Part shown: positions 26,085 through 35,653 of the stretch, in pieces
Layout: each line of letters opens with the position of its first letter
Position numbering within the stretch: the stretch's first letter is position 1
Source of the DNA: Acidobacteriota bacterium
GTDB lineage: Bacteria; Acidobacteriota; Terriglobia; Terriglobales; Acidobacteriaceae
Direction of reading: 5' to 3'
NCBI GenBank assembly: GCA_003224905.1
Contig: QIAA01000174.1
Span: 22,821 to 86,820, forward strand
DNA: 64,000 nucleotides
The notes under the pieces: generated by a model
Database searches by the model: none
Seen by the model: only the letters and a program-made list of their open reading frames with translations
Told to the model about the DNA's origin: nothing
Position numbers and translations under genes: made by a program

Positions 26085-28352
26085 CTACTTCCCTGATTCC
26101 AGTTGCTGTGCCGCCGAATCGATCAGCGCAGCTTCATCCTGCAACGCAGTCGCGGCGTGAACAATCTGCTCATCTGCCTGCTTCCACTTCTTCTGCTCAA
26201 TGCCTTCGCGAACGCCGGGAATCGTTTTGGCTCCGTATCCGGTGTATTGGCCGGGGGCATAGATCAGGTGCCGATACCACGGACGCCCAGGCAGTCCGTC
26301 AGCAGACATGAGCTTGCGCTCCGTCTGCAAGAGCTTAGCGTTTAGAGAGTCGAGAGTCGCGGAGTCTAGGCTGAGATCTCCGCTCTTGCTGGCACCTTCT
26401 AGTGCCTTTTTGTAGTGCTCGGCCGCTCGCGTAAGTGCATCCGCGGCATTCTGGAGCGGCGCGAAATTCAAATGTGAAGGAATCTCCTCTCGAACAGGTG
26501 GCGCAGAAGTCTTTTTCGGGTCCGCAGTCGCACTGAAGACTCCTTCTTCCAATTCCTTATTACGCTCGGTGATCTCCTCCTGCTTGTCCTTAAGCAGCTT
26601 CTGCAACTCATCGACGTAACGATGAACTGTGTCGGCTTGATCGGTAAACTCGAAAGGCAGTAACTCAGCATTCGCCAGGCGCATGACAGCGGTTCCTACC
26701 GTTTGTGCAAGCGCTCGGCCGTAGGAAAAATCCGTGTCCGAGAAATGCGTGTACCAGTAGAAGTCATCATAGATAGAGTGATAGATTCCGCCGCCATCTT
26801 CATCTCCATAACTCAGGTTCAAGGATGCCAAACCAAGATGGTCGAGGAAAACAGTCCAGTCTGATCCCGACCCCAAAGCGTCAATTCGGAGATCGGCACG
26901 CTGCCGAGTATCCTGGCGGTCGTCGGGCTTGGTCGCGTTGGCAATCGCTTTCAGCTGCGCTCGTTTCCACACGCTGATTTGCTTTTCTGGATCCTGAATG
27001 TCTTTTGCCACTCCATTCATAAAGTTTTCCAGACTATGTGACCCTCCTGCCTGCAAGTACCCTCGACCGTTTGCATCGGTATTCACGTAAACCGCGGCGT
27101 GTTCGCGTAACTCGTCGGCATGGGCCTCAGCCCATTCGGTCGAGCCGAGAAGGCCGGGCTCCTCACCATCCCAGACTCCGTAGATGATCGTGCGACCTGG
27201 CTTCCAGCCCTGTTTCAGAAGAGTGGCTAACGCTCGTGCCTCTTCCATCAACGTAACCGTGCCGGAAACGGGATCTTCTGCGCCGTTCACCCACGCGTCA
27301 TGATGATTGCCGCGCACAATCCACTGATCCGGATTGACCGAACCCGGAATTTTCACGATTACGTCGTACAGTGTCTTGATATCCCAGTTCGATTGCACTT
27401 TGAGGTGGACCTTCGCCGGCCCGGGACCCACGTGATAGGGCACTGGCAGCGAGCCTCTCCAACTCTCCGGAACTATGTTGCCTTTCAGCGCGCCCAGCAG
27501 GGGCTGCGCGTCCCCGTAGGAAATAGGCAGCACCGGAATCTTCGTCAGCGTAGTCACGCCTTTCAATTGCAGGCGCTTGGCGTCTTTCGTGGCGCCGACC
27601 CCCGGTGTGAGCGGATCGCCCGGGTAAATCGGCAAGTCCATCACGCTGCCACGCTGTGCCCCCTCGCTCGGCCGCCACGCTCCCCCAGGAAAAACGTCCC
27701 CTTCGAAGTAGCCGTCTTCGTGAGGATCGGAATAGATGATGCAGCCCACCGCTCCATGCTCGGCCGCGACCTTCGGCTTGATTCCACGCCAGGAATGGAA
27801 GTAGCGCGCAATCACAATCGCGCCCTTCACCGATACTCCCATGCGCTCAAGTTGCTCATAGTCTTCGGGGACACCGTAGTTCACGTACACAAGCGGCGCC
27901 GTGACATCGCCATCTGCAGAATAGGCGTTGTAGATGGGAAGCTGCTCGGCCTGCTGGTTCGATGTGGGATCAACCTGTACAGCCGGCTCCTGCAACTTGG
28001 CAACGAACTTTTTCGGCTCTACGAGTTCGACCACTCGTTCTTTCGGAGTCGGGAAGAGGACTTCGAAAGTTTCTATTTTTGCATCGAGACCCCATTCTTT
28101 GAATTTCGAAAGAATCCACTCTGCATTGTCCTTGTCGTAAGGCGACCCAACATGGTGCGGCCGCGCTGAAAGCCGTTGCATGTAGTCACGGAAGTTTTGC
28201 GGAGTGGGAATATCACGAAACTTTGCTTCCCAATCGCGCTCGATGCGAGACGAAGCGGCCGAGTAGCCCGGGAGAGTCTGGACATCAGTGCTGCTTGCTG
28301 CCATCAGCAGAGAACTCAAACCCACAGCGATTACACCGGCGCGAGCGCGCAT
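26085..28352 (-). CDS. M28-family metallopeptidase, glutamate carboxypeptidase II-like
   Basis: A 755-residue secreted exopeptidase. A signal peptide (VIAVGLSSLLMAASSTD) is followed by the protease-associated domain insert (APLVYVNYG, GAIVIARYFHSWRG, GCIIYSDPHEDGYFEG) and the zinc catalytic core: RGNHHDAWVNGAEDPVSG (His, Asp), VWDGEEPGLLGSTEW (catalytic Glu plus metal Glu), VNTDANGRG (Asp) and YHSIYDDFYW (His). The C-terminal helical part matches the transferrin-receptor-like dimerisation domain. This architecture is that of GCPII/PSMA. The likely job is release of acidic or other terminal residues from peptides outside the cytoplasm. Confidence 0.93.
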   Translation of the reverse strand: MRARAGVIAVGLSSLLMAASSTDVQTLPGYSAASSRIERDWEAKFRDIPTPQNFRDYMQRLSARPHHVGSPYDKDNAEWILSKFKEWGLDAKIETFEVLFPTPKERVVELVEPKKFVAKLQEPAVQVDPTSNQQAEQLPIYNAYSADGDVTAPLVYVNYGVPEDYEQLERMGVSVKGAIVIARYFHSWRGIKPKVAAEHGAVGCIIYSDPHEDGYFEGDVFPGGAWRPSEGAQRGSVMDLPIYPGDPLTPGVGATKDAKRLQLKGVTTLTKIPVLPISYGDAQPLLGALKGNIVPESWRGSLPVPYHVGPGPAKVHLKVQSNWDIKTLYDVIVKIPGSVNPDQWIVRGNHHDAWVNGAEDPVSGTVTLMEEARALATLLKQGWKPGRTIIYGVWDGEEPGLLGSTEWAEAHADELREHAAVYVNTDANGRGYLQAGGSHSLENFMNGVAKDIQDPEKQISVWKRAQLKAIANATKPDDRQDTRQRADLRIDALGSGSDWTVFLDHLGLASLNLSYGDEDGGGIYHSIYDDFYWYTHFSDTDFSYGRALAQTVGTAVMRLANAELLPFEFTDQADTVHRYVDELQKLLKDKQEEITERNKELEEGVFSATADPKKTSAPPVREEIPSHLNFAPLQNAADALTRAAEHYKKALEGASKSGDLSLDSATLDSLNAKLLQTERKLMSADGLPGRPWYRHLIYAPGQYTGYGAKTIPGVREGIEQKKWKQADEQIVHAATALQDEAALIDSAAQQLESGK

Positions 28353-28477
28353 TCATTCTTCCATTCAAATCGAGAATCGTAAAAGCGTGCTGTGCATTAT
28401 ACGGGTGAGGAGGGAGTCTCCGGCATTGAGAGCGTAGACTGGCAACTCACGAACTCTTAGGTTAGCCTTTGTCTCCT

Positions 28478-30610
28478 ATGAGAATCCCTCGAGTGTTCCA
28501 TTGGTACTTTCGAGTCGCATGCGTGCTTGCGGTCCAAAGCCTCTGCTGGAGTGCTCCTCCCAGTATGAGCAGCTTCACGCTCGAACAGGTTATGAGTTCT
28601 CCCTTTCCATCCGATCTGGTAGCCGCCGCTCACAGTGGCCGGATCGCCTGGGTTACGAACAGCAAAGGCACACGGAATATCTGGTACGCAGATGCTCCGA
28701 ACTTTGCTGCGCGGCCGGCGACGCAATACAGTGGCGATGACGGAACTCCAATCGCCAGCGTACGAATCACCCCGGATGGTCGCACTCTGGTTTACGTCCG
28801 GGGCAGTGAGGCTAACGAAGGCGGACGCATTGCGGACCCGACCAATGGAGTCTTATCGCGTAAGCAGGAAGTTTGGGCTGTTGACGTGCCGGACGGAAGC
28901 CCTCGCCTGTTAGGGGAGATGGGTTGCCCGGAGGAAGGTTGCGAGGATCTTGAACTCTCGCCCGATGGGCAGTTCGTAGTTTGGGCGGCGAAGAAGCAGT
29001 TATGGACTGCACCGGCTTCCGGCGCCACGCCGGCGCATCAGCTAACTGACCTGGCGGGCGACAACGCATCGCCCAGATGGTCGCCCGATGGTCGCGAAAT
29101 AGCGTTTGCTTCCAACCGCGGAGATCACAGTTTCATCGCCATCTATCATTTTGGAAAAGGAACAGTACGATATCTCTCTCCGAGCGCCGATCGCGACATC
29201 CTGCCCCGCTGGTCCCCGGATGGAAAACAGATCGCATTTATTCGGCTTCCCGGACTCCAGCCCAAACTCCCGCTCATCCCGCTCCGCGTCACACCCTGGG
29301 CAATCTGGCTTGGCGATTCGCAGACAGACAATGCAAAAGAAATCTGGCACAGCGGAAACCAGCCGGACGATTCATTTCCTGAACTGACGCAAGAGACCTC
29401 TTTTTATTTCGCGGCCAACAATCGCTTGCTCTTCGTCTCAGAGCAGGATGGCCGCAACCACCTCTACTCGATCTCTATGGCGGGCGGCCAGCCTGGGCTT
29501 CTGACGCCCGGAGAATTCGACGTGGAAGATGTCGCGCTAAGCGCCGATCATCGTTCGATTCTCTTCAGTTCCAATCAGAACGACGTTGACCGCCGTCACA
29601 TCGGGCGCGTGCCTCTGGAAGGAGGCCCGCCACAAATCCTAACCAAAGGCGAGACCTTTGAGTGGCATCCGGTTGAGACGGGTGATGGCAAACAGGTGGT
29701 GTGCGTCGGTTCAAGCGCAACCATTCCTGCGATGCCGTACCGCGTCACGGCTCAGGGCCGCGAGATGATCGCGCCCGAGACTCTGCCGCCGGACTTTCCA
29801 TCGAAACAACTCGTCACACCGAAGCAGGTAGTGTTCAAGAGTGAAGATGGCCTCGACATCCACGGCCAGTTGTTCGTCCCCGCAGGCCGGACCCAGCCCG
29901 GACCGGCGCTGATCTTCATGCACGGCGGCCCAATCCGCCAGATGATGCTGGGCTTTCATTACATGTACTACTACCACAACGCGTATTCCATGAATCAGTA
30001 TCTGGCAAGCCGTGGCTATGTCGTTCTGTCGGTTAACTACCGCTTGGGAATTATGTATGGACGCAAATTCCGTGAGCCTGCAGATGGAAGCTGGCGTGGC
30101 GCCTCAGAGTACAAGGACATAGTTGCTGCGGCAAAATATCTTCGCACCCTGCCCATAGTTGATGCCAAAGCAGTTGGCTTGTGGGGCGGCTCGTATGGCG
30201 GCTTTTTGACAGCACTTGGCCTGGCCCGCAATTCAGATCTGTTTGCCGCAGGCGTGGACCTGCACGGCGTGCATGACTGGTCAGTTTTTCTACCCAGATG
30301 GGAGAACCGCCCGGCCGCTCCGGACGCGAAAGAAGCTGAAAAGCTGGCGTTCAGCTCTTCTCCAGATGCGTCCGTCGCCAGCTGGAAGTCTCCAGTGCTC
30401 CTGATTCACGGCGATGATGATCGCAATGTGCCCTTTGGTCAAACCGTGGAACTAGCGCAGCGTCTTCGCGAACAGCATGTCGATGTGGAAGAATTAATCT
30501 TCCCTGACGAAATCCATGATTTTCTGTTATGGAAGAATTGGATCAGAGCTTACGCTGCCACGGCGGAGTTTTTCGATCGCAGGCTTAAGCACGGCAATGC
30601 CGCACCGTAA
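28478..30610 (+). CDS. S9-family (prolyl oligopeptidase/acylaminoacyl-peptidase) peptidase, exported
   Basis: The ATG at 28478 is preferred to a TTG three codons upstream. The 710-residue product has a probable signal peptide (FRVACVLAVQSLCWSAPPS), then a WD40-like beta-propeller with PD40 repeats (SPDGQFVVWAA, SPRWSPDGREIAFASN, PRWSPDGKQIAFIR), and a C-terminal alpha/beta hydrolase with LWGGSYGGFLT (nucleophile Ser), HGDDDRNVPFGQ (Asp) and PDEIHDFLL (His). Such enzymes cleave short peptides. It is divergent from the M28 peptidase gene with about 125 bases between, suggesting a shared peptide-degrading role. Confidence 0.93.
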   Translation: MRIPRVFHWYFRVACVLAVQSLCWSAPPSMSSFTLEQVMSSPFPSDLVAAAHSGRIAWVTNSKGTRNIWYADAPNFAARPATQYSGDDGTPIASVRITPDGRTLVYVRGSEANEGGRIADPTNGVLSRKQEVWAVDVPDGSPRLLGEMGCPEEGCEDLELSPDGQFVVWAAKKQLWTAPASGATPAHQLTDLAGDNASPRWSPDGREIAFASNRGDHSFIAIYHFGKGTVRYLSPSADRDILPRWSPDGKQIAFIRLPGLQPKLPLIPLRVTPWAIWLGDSQTDNAKEIWHSGNQPDDSFPELTQETSFYFAANNRLLFVSEQDGRNHLYSISMAGGQPGLLTPGEFDVEDVALSADHRSILFSSNQNDVDRRHIGRVPLEGGPPQILTKGETFEWHPVETGDGKQVVCVGSSATIPAMPYRVTAQGREMIAPETLPPDFPSKQLVTPKQVVFKSEDGLDIHGQLFVPAGRTQPGPALIFMHGGPIRQMMLGFHYMYYYHNAYSMNQYLASRGYVVLSVNYRLGIMYGRKFREPADGSWRGASEYKDIVAAAKYLRTLPIVDAKAVGLWGGSYGGFLTALGLARNSDLFAAGVDLHGVHDWSVFLPRWENRPAAPDAKEAEKLAFSSSPDASVASWKSPVLLIHGDDDRNVPFGQTVELAQRLREQHVDVEELIFPDEIHDFLLWKNWIRAYAATAEFFDRRLKHGNAAP

Positions 30611-30639
30611 TCCTCCGGCCTGCAGCTTCTGTGATTGGA

Positions 30640-32391
30640 TTAAGCCGAAGCGCCCGCCCCGAATGGGCGCGACCAGACATTCGCCGTTTGTACTGCAATG
30701 GGTAATTTGATACGAACAATGGCACCCTTTTCGGGACCATTCTCAAAAGTCACTTTTCCGCCGTGGTCCTGGATAATTGCGTAACAAGCACTGAAGCCTA
30801 CCCCCGTCGGCAGCCCCGGCGCCTTTGCTGTCCCGAACGGATCTGAAGCTCGTTGTTGCTGGAGTATTCCACTCCCATTATCGAAAAGTTCGAGATTGAC
30901 GAAATTCTGCTCAAGCCCTGTGCTCACGGTTAGAACTGCAGCATTCCGCAGCGGAGGTTGGATGTGGTTCATGAAGTGAGCAAGGACTTGCAAGAGCTGG
31001 TTAGAATCACCCAAAATTTGGGGCAATTGGGCGGTGAACTCGATTTTCACCTCGATGTTGCGCGCTTGCAATTGTGGCTGTACCAACTTGATCGCAGTGC
31101 TGGCCAGCACATTTACGTCAAGCAGAACCTTATCTATCGGGCCTTGCTTGGCGAAGCTGATCAAACTCGAAATCAGCGATTGTGTGCGGCGCACTTGTTG
31201 GCCGATTTTCTGTGACAAGAGCTGCTGTTCGTCCGTCATTTGCGTGCCCGCCAGCAGATCGGTGTAACCAAGCATCGCCGTCAGTGGATTGTTGAGTTCG
31301 TGTGCCGCTCCTCCCACCAGTTGGCCAAGCGACGCCAGCTTTTCTGATTTCAGGAGCTGCTCCTGCAATCGCGTGAGATTCTCATACGATTGCTGGGCGA
31401 CCTCCAGCAGATCGACCAGTTCTCGATCCAGCAGGTGCTGGCGAACGAACACCATTACGCCCATCACAACCATGCTTACGAGAGTCAAGATGAGGCGAAA
31501 CGTCTTTACATCCTGCGGCACAGTACTGTAAAAAACGGACCAGCTCGCAAATACCGGCAGAGAGAAGACAGCCATCATGCCGACCCTCGCGATCCATACT
31601 CCATGTGTGGCCAGGTGGCGAGCAGGCTGCCGCGCGGGTGAGCGTTCGTATGCAAGCGCTCCGATCAGAGTTACCCACGCCATTGATACGACCAGCGGCA
31701 CGTCATACAAACTTCCAGATTGATAGAGATTCTTCTCAATCGCCCAATTGGCGACGAAAGAACTGGAAGCGTACAAAAAAGTAGCTCCAAACAAATTCGC
31801 ATAAATGGTTCGCCATAATGCGCGGCTATTCCACCACAGCGATGCTATCGCCCCCAGAAAAACCAACTTTTCAGCGAGATAGCACAAGTTGAGGCTGTGC
31901 TCGTAGATTGTTTCGTTGGTATGCGCATATTGCCAGGGAATTACGACAAATAAATAAAGGTAGAGCCACCATACAAACAACAACGCGAAGTCAAGAGACC
32001 CGAGCGGCGTAGTGCGATCGTCGTGCTCCACGTGGGGCTGCGCAGCGAGCGCTGCCATCATGGGAACGATGTGAAGAAAAAGCACTACATCGCCAACGAA
32101 CGGGTTTGGTACATCCTGGCGAAGATAGACTTCGAAGTAAGTCCAGAGCCCCTGGTATATCAGCCACAAACCCATGCCCACGCTCAACAGCGACCAGAAG
32201 ACACGCGTTCTGCCGTGAGTTGTACGCGCATTCGGCAGCAGCACGAGAAAGCCGCACAAGAGCAGCAGTAGCTGTACGACGTCGCTCACCGCAAACAATG
32301 TAAAGCTCGGGGACAAAATTACTGACGCTATGACTTGGGTAAGGACAAGAAGCGCGACCGCCAGAACCCAGATTTTGGCGCGGCGGGACAT
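30640..32391 (-). CDS. Multi-pass membrane sensor histidine kinase
   Basis: A 583-residue kinase with about eight to nine membrane helices in the first 330 residues, a short coiled coil (QQSYENLTRLQEQLLKSEKL), and a HisKA with the H-box GGAAHELNNPLTAMLGYTDLL. The ATP-binding domain has a recognisable DNGSGI and GVGFSACYAIIQDHGG, but the N-box reads QVLAHFMNHIQ in place of the usual NLL.NA, so the Asn that binds magnesium is missing from its usual site. Kinase activity may be weak. No response regulator is adjacent. It is 91 bases downstream of the acyltransferase gene on the same strand. Confidence 0.88.
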   Translation of the reverse strand: MSRRAKIWVLAVALLVLTQVIASVILSPSFTLFAVSDVVQLLLLLCGFLVLLPNARTTHGRTRVFWSLLSVGMGLWLIYQGLWTYFEVYLRQDVPNPFVGDVVLFLHIVPMMAALAAQPHVEHDDRTTPLGSLDFALLFVWWLYLYLFVVIPWQYAHTNETIYEHSLNLCYLAEKLVFLGAIASLWWNSRALWRTIYANLFGATFLYASSSFVANWAIEKNLYQSGSLYDVPLVVSMAWVTLIGALAYERSPARQPARHLATHGVWIARVGMMAVFSLPVFASWSVFYSTVPQDVKTFRLILTLVSMVVMGVMVFVRQHLLDRELVDLLEVAQQSYENLTRLQEQLLKSEKLASLGQLVGGAAHELNNPLTAMLGYTDLLAGTQMTDEQQLLSQKIGQQVRRTQSLISSLISFAKQGPIDKVLLDVNVLASTAIKLVQPQLQARNIEVKIEFTAQLPQILGDSNQLLQVLAHFMNHIQPPLRNAAVLTVSTGLEQNFVNLELFDNGSGILQQQRASDPFGTAKAPGLPTGVGFSACYAIIQDHGGKVTFENGPEKGAIVRIKLPIAVQTANVWSRPFGAGASA

Positions 32392-32482
32392 TGGAGTGAT
32401 AGAGCAATTCTAGAGACCCGCCGGACGAAACAAATGTTACGTCGGTCACAAGGGCTATCCAGCCCCACCTACATGCAGTCCC

Positions 32483-33241
32483 CTATTTGCTGATCCGTGA
32501 CCGAGCAAGCACCGGGAATTTCTCACTGCCCACGTGCCTGACATTCTCCTCCGCAAACTCCCGCACGCGGTCCAGTGAGGCCTGCAGTTCCGCATGGAAT
32601 CTTTCGCGCTCCTTGTCGGTCGCAGAAGCTGGAACCGCAATCTGCCGGCTTACACGCATCAACGCGCGTGAGAACGGCTTGGGTATCAGGCTGCGATCCC
32701 AGGTATTCAACTTCCAGGCCTTCTCTAGCGCAATATGAAAGGCCACCATTGGAGCGCCCGTGGCTCGCGCCAGCACAACCGGGCCAGGCTTGGCAACGTA
32801 GCGGGGCCCGCGTGGGCCGTCAATGGTAAAAGCTACGGTCGCCCCCTGCTCAATTTCCCGGCGCATGCCCAGCATTCCGCGCACAGCACCGTGGCTGCTC
32901 GATCCACGAACCTTCACGAAACCGAATTTTCGGATAATGCGGCCCGTATATTCCCCGTCAAAGCTATCGCTGCTCATCACGCGAATCTGCAGGTCCCGCC
33001 AGATGTAAATCGCAGGAAAGATGCAGTCATGCCAGAACGACAGAATCATGGGGCGAGTCGCCATGCATGCCAGGCCCCCTTCTTCGAAAGAAACTGCCAA
33101 ACGCAGCGTCGGCCCGATCAGACGGACGGCCAGGAAACCGGCCCACGTAATCAGCGGGATTGCGAGGCTCTGCCCGAAGCTGAACTTCGGGGCTGACTGA
33201 ACTTCTGTCCGGGGATCTCCAGAAGCGCTGGCCGCATTCAC
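32483..33241 (-). CDS. DUF374 lysophospholipid acyltransferase-family protein
   Basis: The catalytic segment MILSFWHDCIFPAIYI is the HX4D-type motif of the family in its DUF374 form (HDCIF), followed by SSDSFDGEYTGRIIRKFGF, VRGSSSHGAVRGM and FTIDGPRGPRYVAKPGPVVLA, which is the most conserved DUF374 block. DUF374 proteins are thought to acylate lipid A or phospholipid precursors at the inner membrane. The start is uncertain: the GTG at 33241 gives 252 residues; an open frame continues to a TTG at 33322, but that would nearly touch the divergent folD start. No strong ribosome site is visible for either. Confidence 0.85.
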   Translation of the reverse strand: MNAASASGDPRTEVQSAPKFSFGQSLAIPLITWAGFLAVRLIGPTLRLAVSFEEGGLACMATRPMILSFWHDCIFPAIYIWRDLQIRVMSSDSFDGEYTGRIIRKFGFVKVRGSSSHGAVRGMLGMRREIEQGATVAFTIDGPRGPRYVAKPGPVVLARATGAPMVAFHIALEKAWKLNTWDRSLIPKPFSRALMRVSRQIAVPASATDKERERFHAELQASLDRVREFAEENVRHVGSEKFPVLARSRISK

Positions 33242-33328
33242 GCGTTTATTGTAGCGAGTGGCATCTCCGCGCGCCCCACAGGAACGCAACGCTCCGAGGC
33301 GCCTGCTACGGTAAAATTCCAACCAAAC

Positions 33329-34270
33329 ATGGCAGCATTCATCCTGGACGGCAAGAAAATCGCCAACGACATACGGGCGGAAGTTGCTTCGGAAATAAGA
33401 ACCCTTACCGCCGCCGGTGTACGTCCCGGCCTGGCCGTGATTCTGGTGGGCAACAATCCTGCCTCGGAAATCTACGTTCGCGGCAAAGTTAAAACTTCGG
33501 AAGAATTGGGCATCTACAGCGAGAAACTAACGCCGCCGCCCACGATTTCAACCGAAGCGCTTCTCAAAATCGTTGCGGACCTGAATCGCCGAGATGAAAT
33601 CGACGGCATCCTGGTCCAGTTGCCCCTGCCAGCGCAGGTTGACTCGAAGCGAGTGCTGATGGCTGTTGATCCCGCGAAGGATGTCGATGGCTTTCATCCC
33701 ATGAACGTCGGGTTTCTGTCCACCCAGCGTCCCGGACTGGTCCCTTGCACGCCCGCAGGGATTATGGAAATTCTTCGTCGCAGCAACATCCCAATCGCCG
33801 GCCGGGAAGCAGTAGTGGTCGGGCGCAGCGACATCGTCGGCAAGCCCACCGCCATGCTGCTGCTCAACGCGAATGCCACCGTGACGGTATGTCATTCCAA
33901 AACTCGCGACCTTCCGGCAGTCTGCCGCCGTGCAGACATTCTGATCGCCGCGATCGGTCGGGCCGGGATGATTACGCGAGACTTCGTGAAGCCAGGTGCC
34001 ACCGTGATCGATGTCGGAATGAACAAGGTCACGGATGCCGCCGAATTCAACAGCTTATTTGCCGGAGATCGCAAACGTGAAGACATCTTCCGGACTAGCG
34101 GCTCCACGCTGATCGGCGATTTGCATCCCCAGGTGGCGGAAGTCGCGGGAGCCATCACCCCAGTGCCCGGCGGAGTGGGCCCTCTGACCATTGCCATGCT
34201 GATGGCCAATACAGTGAAAGCCGCGAAGATGCGCAGAGGCAGCCGCGTGCCGGAGCTATCTAAGGCGTGA
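33329..34270 (+). CDS. folD: Bifunctional methylenetetrahydrofolate dehydrogenase / methenyltetrahydrofolate cyclohydrolase
   Basis: FolD interconverts 5,10-methylene-, methenyl- and 10-formyl-tetrahydrofolate in the cytosol using NADP. The 313-residue product shows Tyr49-x3-Lys53 (IYVRGKVK) at the active site, DGILVQLPLP, DVDGFHP, CTPAGIMEIL, GRSDIVGKPTAMLL of the Rossmann domain and the PGGVGPLTIAML signature. About 20 residues longer than typical, with the excess at the C-terminus (KAAKMRRGSRVPELSKA). coaE follows 31 bases downstream on the same strand, so they are probably co-transcribed. Confidence 0.97.
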   Translation: MAAFILDGKKIANDIRAEVASEIRTLTAAGVRPGLAVILVGNNPASEIYVRGKVKTSEELGIYSEKLTPPPTISTEALLKIVADLNRRDEIDGILVQLPLPAQVDSKRVLMAVDPAKDVDGFHPMNVGFLSTQRPGLVPCTPAGIMEILRRSNIPIAGREAVVVGRSDIVGKPTAMLLLNANATVTVCHSKTRDLPAVCRRADILIAAIGRAGMITRDFVKPGATVIDVGMNKVTDAAEFNSLFAGDRKREDIFRTSGSTLIGDLHPQVAEVAGAITPVPGGVGPLTIAMLMANTVKAAKMRRGSRVPELSKA

Positions 34271-34301
34271 GCTCACGGGAACGCTTTGCGGAGCACTTCA
34301 C

Positions 34302-34934
34302 TTGTTGAGAGTCGGGCTAACCGGCGGAATCGCCTCGGGGAAAACTTTAGTAGCACAGATGTTTGCCGCCCTCGGCGCTCACGTAATTCAGGCGGATCAT
34401 ATTGCTCACGAACTGATGCAGCATGGTGAGCCGGTCTTCGACGAAGTGGTTCGACACTTCGGCCCTGCGATTCTCAATCCCGATGGCACAATCAATCGCT
34501 CTCGCCTGGCCGAAGCAGCATTCTCTTCCAGTGAAGGAAAGCCCTCCCGGATTCAGGAACTGAACCAAATCGTCCACCCGCACGTGATTCGGAAGCAGGA
34601 GCAGTGGATGAAGAACCTCGCTCAATCCGATCCACAAGGAGTCGCAATTGTAGAGGCAGCCCTCATCCTGGAGGCAGGCGCGGGCAATCGTTTCGATCGC
34701 CTGATTGTCGTGACCTGCCAGCCCGAGCAGCGCGTTCAGCGCTGGGCCCAGCGGATGAAGGTAGACGAAGAAACAGCGCGAAGGGAAATCTCGCGCCGCG
34801 TGGCCGCGCAATTACCCGATGAAGAAAAGATTAAGGCCGCCGACTACGTCATCGACAACTCTGGTTCGCTGGACGCTACCAAAGCACAAGTAGGGATTGT
34901 TTACTGGAAATTGCGGAATCAACTTGCGAAGTGA
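34302..34934 (+). CDS. coaE: Dephospho-CoA kinase
   Basis: Last step of coenzyme A synthesis: phosphorylation of the ribose 3'-OH of dephospho-CoA. The 210-residue product has the P-loop GLTGGIASGKTLVA near the N-terminus, the QADHIAHELMQHGEP CoA-binding segment, HPHVIRKQEQW, VVEAALILEAG-type core strand (VAIVEAALILEAG) and the lid with RAQRM-type arginines (QRWAQRM). The start is TTG. It follows folD by 31 bases. Confidence 0.95.
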   Translation: MLRVGLTGGIASGKTLVAQMFAALGAHVIQADHIAHELMQHGEPVFDEVVRHFGPAILNPDGTINRSRLAEAAFSSSEGKPSRIQELNQIVHPHVIRKQEQWMKNLAQSDPQGVAIVEAALILEAGAGNRFDRLIVVTCQPEQRVQRWAQRMKVDEETARREISRRVAAQLPDEEKIKAADYVIDNSGSLDATKAQVGIVYWKLRNQLAK

Positions 34935-34967
34935 CGGCGCGGTCACTGCCTGGAAGATGCCCCCACG

Positions 34968-35336
34968 CTACGTCGATGTCTCTTCCAGAATCCCCTGCTC
35001 CAGCTTTTCCTGACACTCAATGCAGTGCCGCGTCCAGGGCACGGCTTCCAGCCGTTTGGGATTAATCTCTTTCCCGCAGGAGATGCATTCCCCGAAATTG
35101 CCTTCGCGAATTCGAGCCAACGCGCCTTCAACCATCTGCAACAGCTGCCGGTCGTTATTACTTTGGTGGAAAAGAAATTCCTTGGTGTAGGAACTGGCGG
35201 CGCGGTCCGCAATGTCCTGCGCGGTGTCTTCATCTGCGGCGCGACCGTCCTGCTGCGTCCGCGACACCATGCGGCGCAGATCCTGCTGCCGCACTTCCAG
35301 TCTCTTTCTGAAATACTCCAGCTTCTTTTTGTCCAT
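34968..35336 (-). CDS. DksA/TraR-family zinc-finger protein
   Basis: A 122-residue protein with a coiled-coil N-terminal half (KLEYFRKRLEVRQQDLRRMV) and a C4 zinc finger, CISCGKEI then RHCIECQEK, with the linking GNFGECISC. The tip region contains ADEDTAQDIADRA, in which acidic residues occupy the place of DksA's active coiled-coil tip. Such proteins enter the RNA polymerase secondary channel and modulate initiation, often with ppGpp. Length and finger are normal for the short TraR/YbiI-like branch. It converges with coaE. Confidence 0.9.
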   Translation of the reverse strand: MDKKKLEYFRKRLEVRQQDLRRMVSRTQQDGRAADEDTAQDIADRAASSYTKEFLFHQSNNDRQLLQMVEGALARIREGNFGECISCGKEINPKRLEAVPWTRHCIECQEKLEQGILEETST

Positions 35337-35653
35337 GGATAATAGCTTCGCGGCCCGCAGGCCGCGTCCTTACTGCGTATAGCATTTAGGCCGATCAAAA
35401 ATGATATGCGCTTGAATTAAGATGCGTCAACTGCCCCGGACGATGCGGAGCATCCTAATTTGTTTCCTTTTGCGATCTTGCGAAACCTTAGCGTTCTTTG
35501 CGGTCAAAGGCTGTTCGACAGGACGCTGCTAAGAGTGTTCCACCGGAAAGCTCGTCAAGCAGGGCCGCAGAGGAACGCAAAGATTGCTGAGACTATCTGC
35601 AGATGCCGGGTGATGATCTGGCCTCGGAGGGGAACAAGAATCTTCCGAAGTCT
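35337..35653. other. Intergenic stretch with hairpin repeat, no gene seen
   Basis: At 35350-35365 GCGGCC-CGCA-GGCCGC forms a GC-rich hairpin just upstream of the DksA-like gene. At about 35490-35580 there are degenerate copies of a CGTTCTTTGCGGT-like motif in both orientations, of a kind seen as dispersed repeats in such genomes. No frame here has a start signal or recognisable product. Confidence 0.4.
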
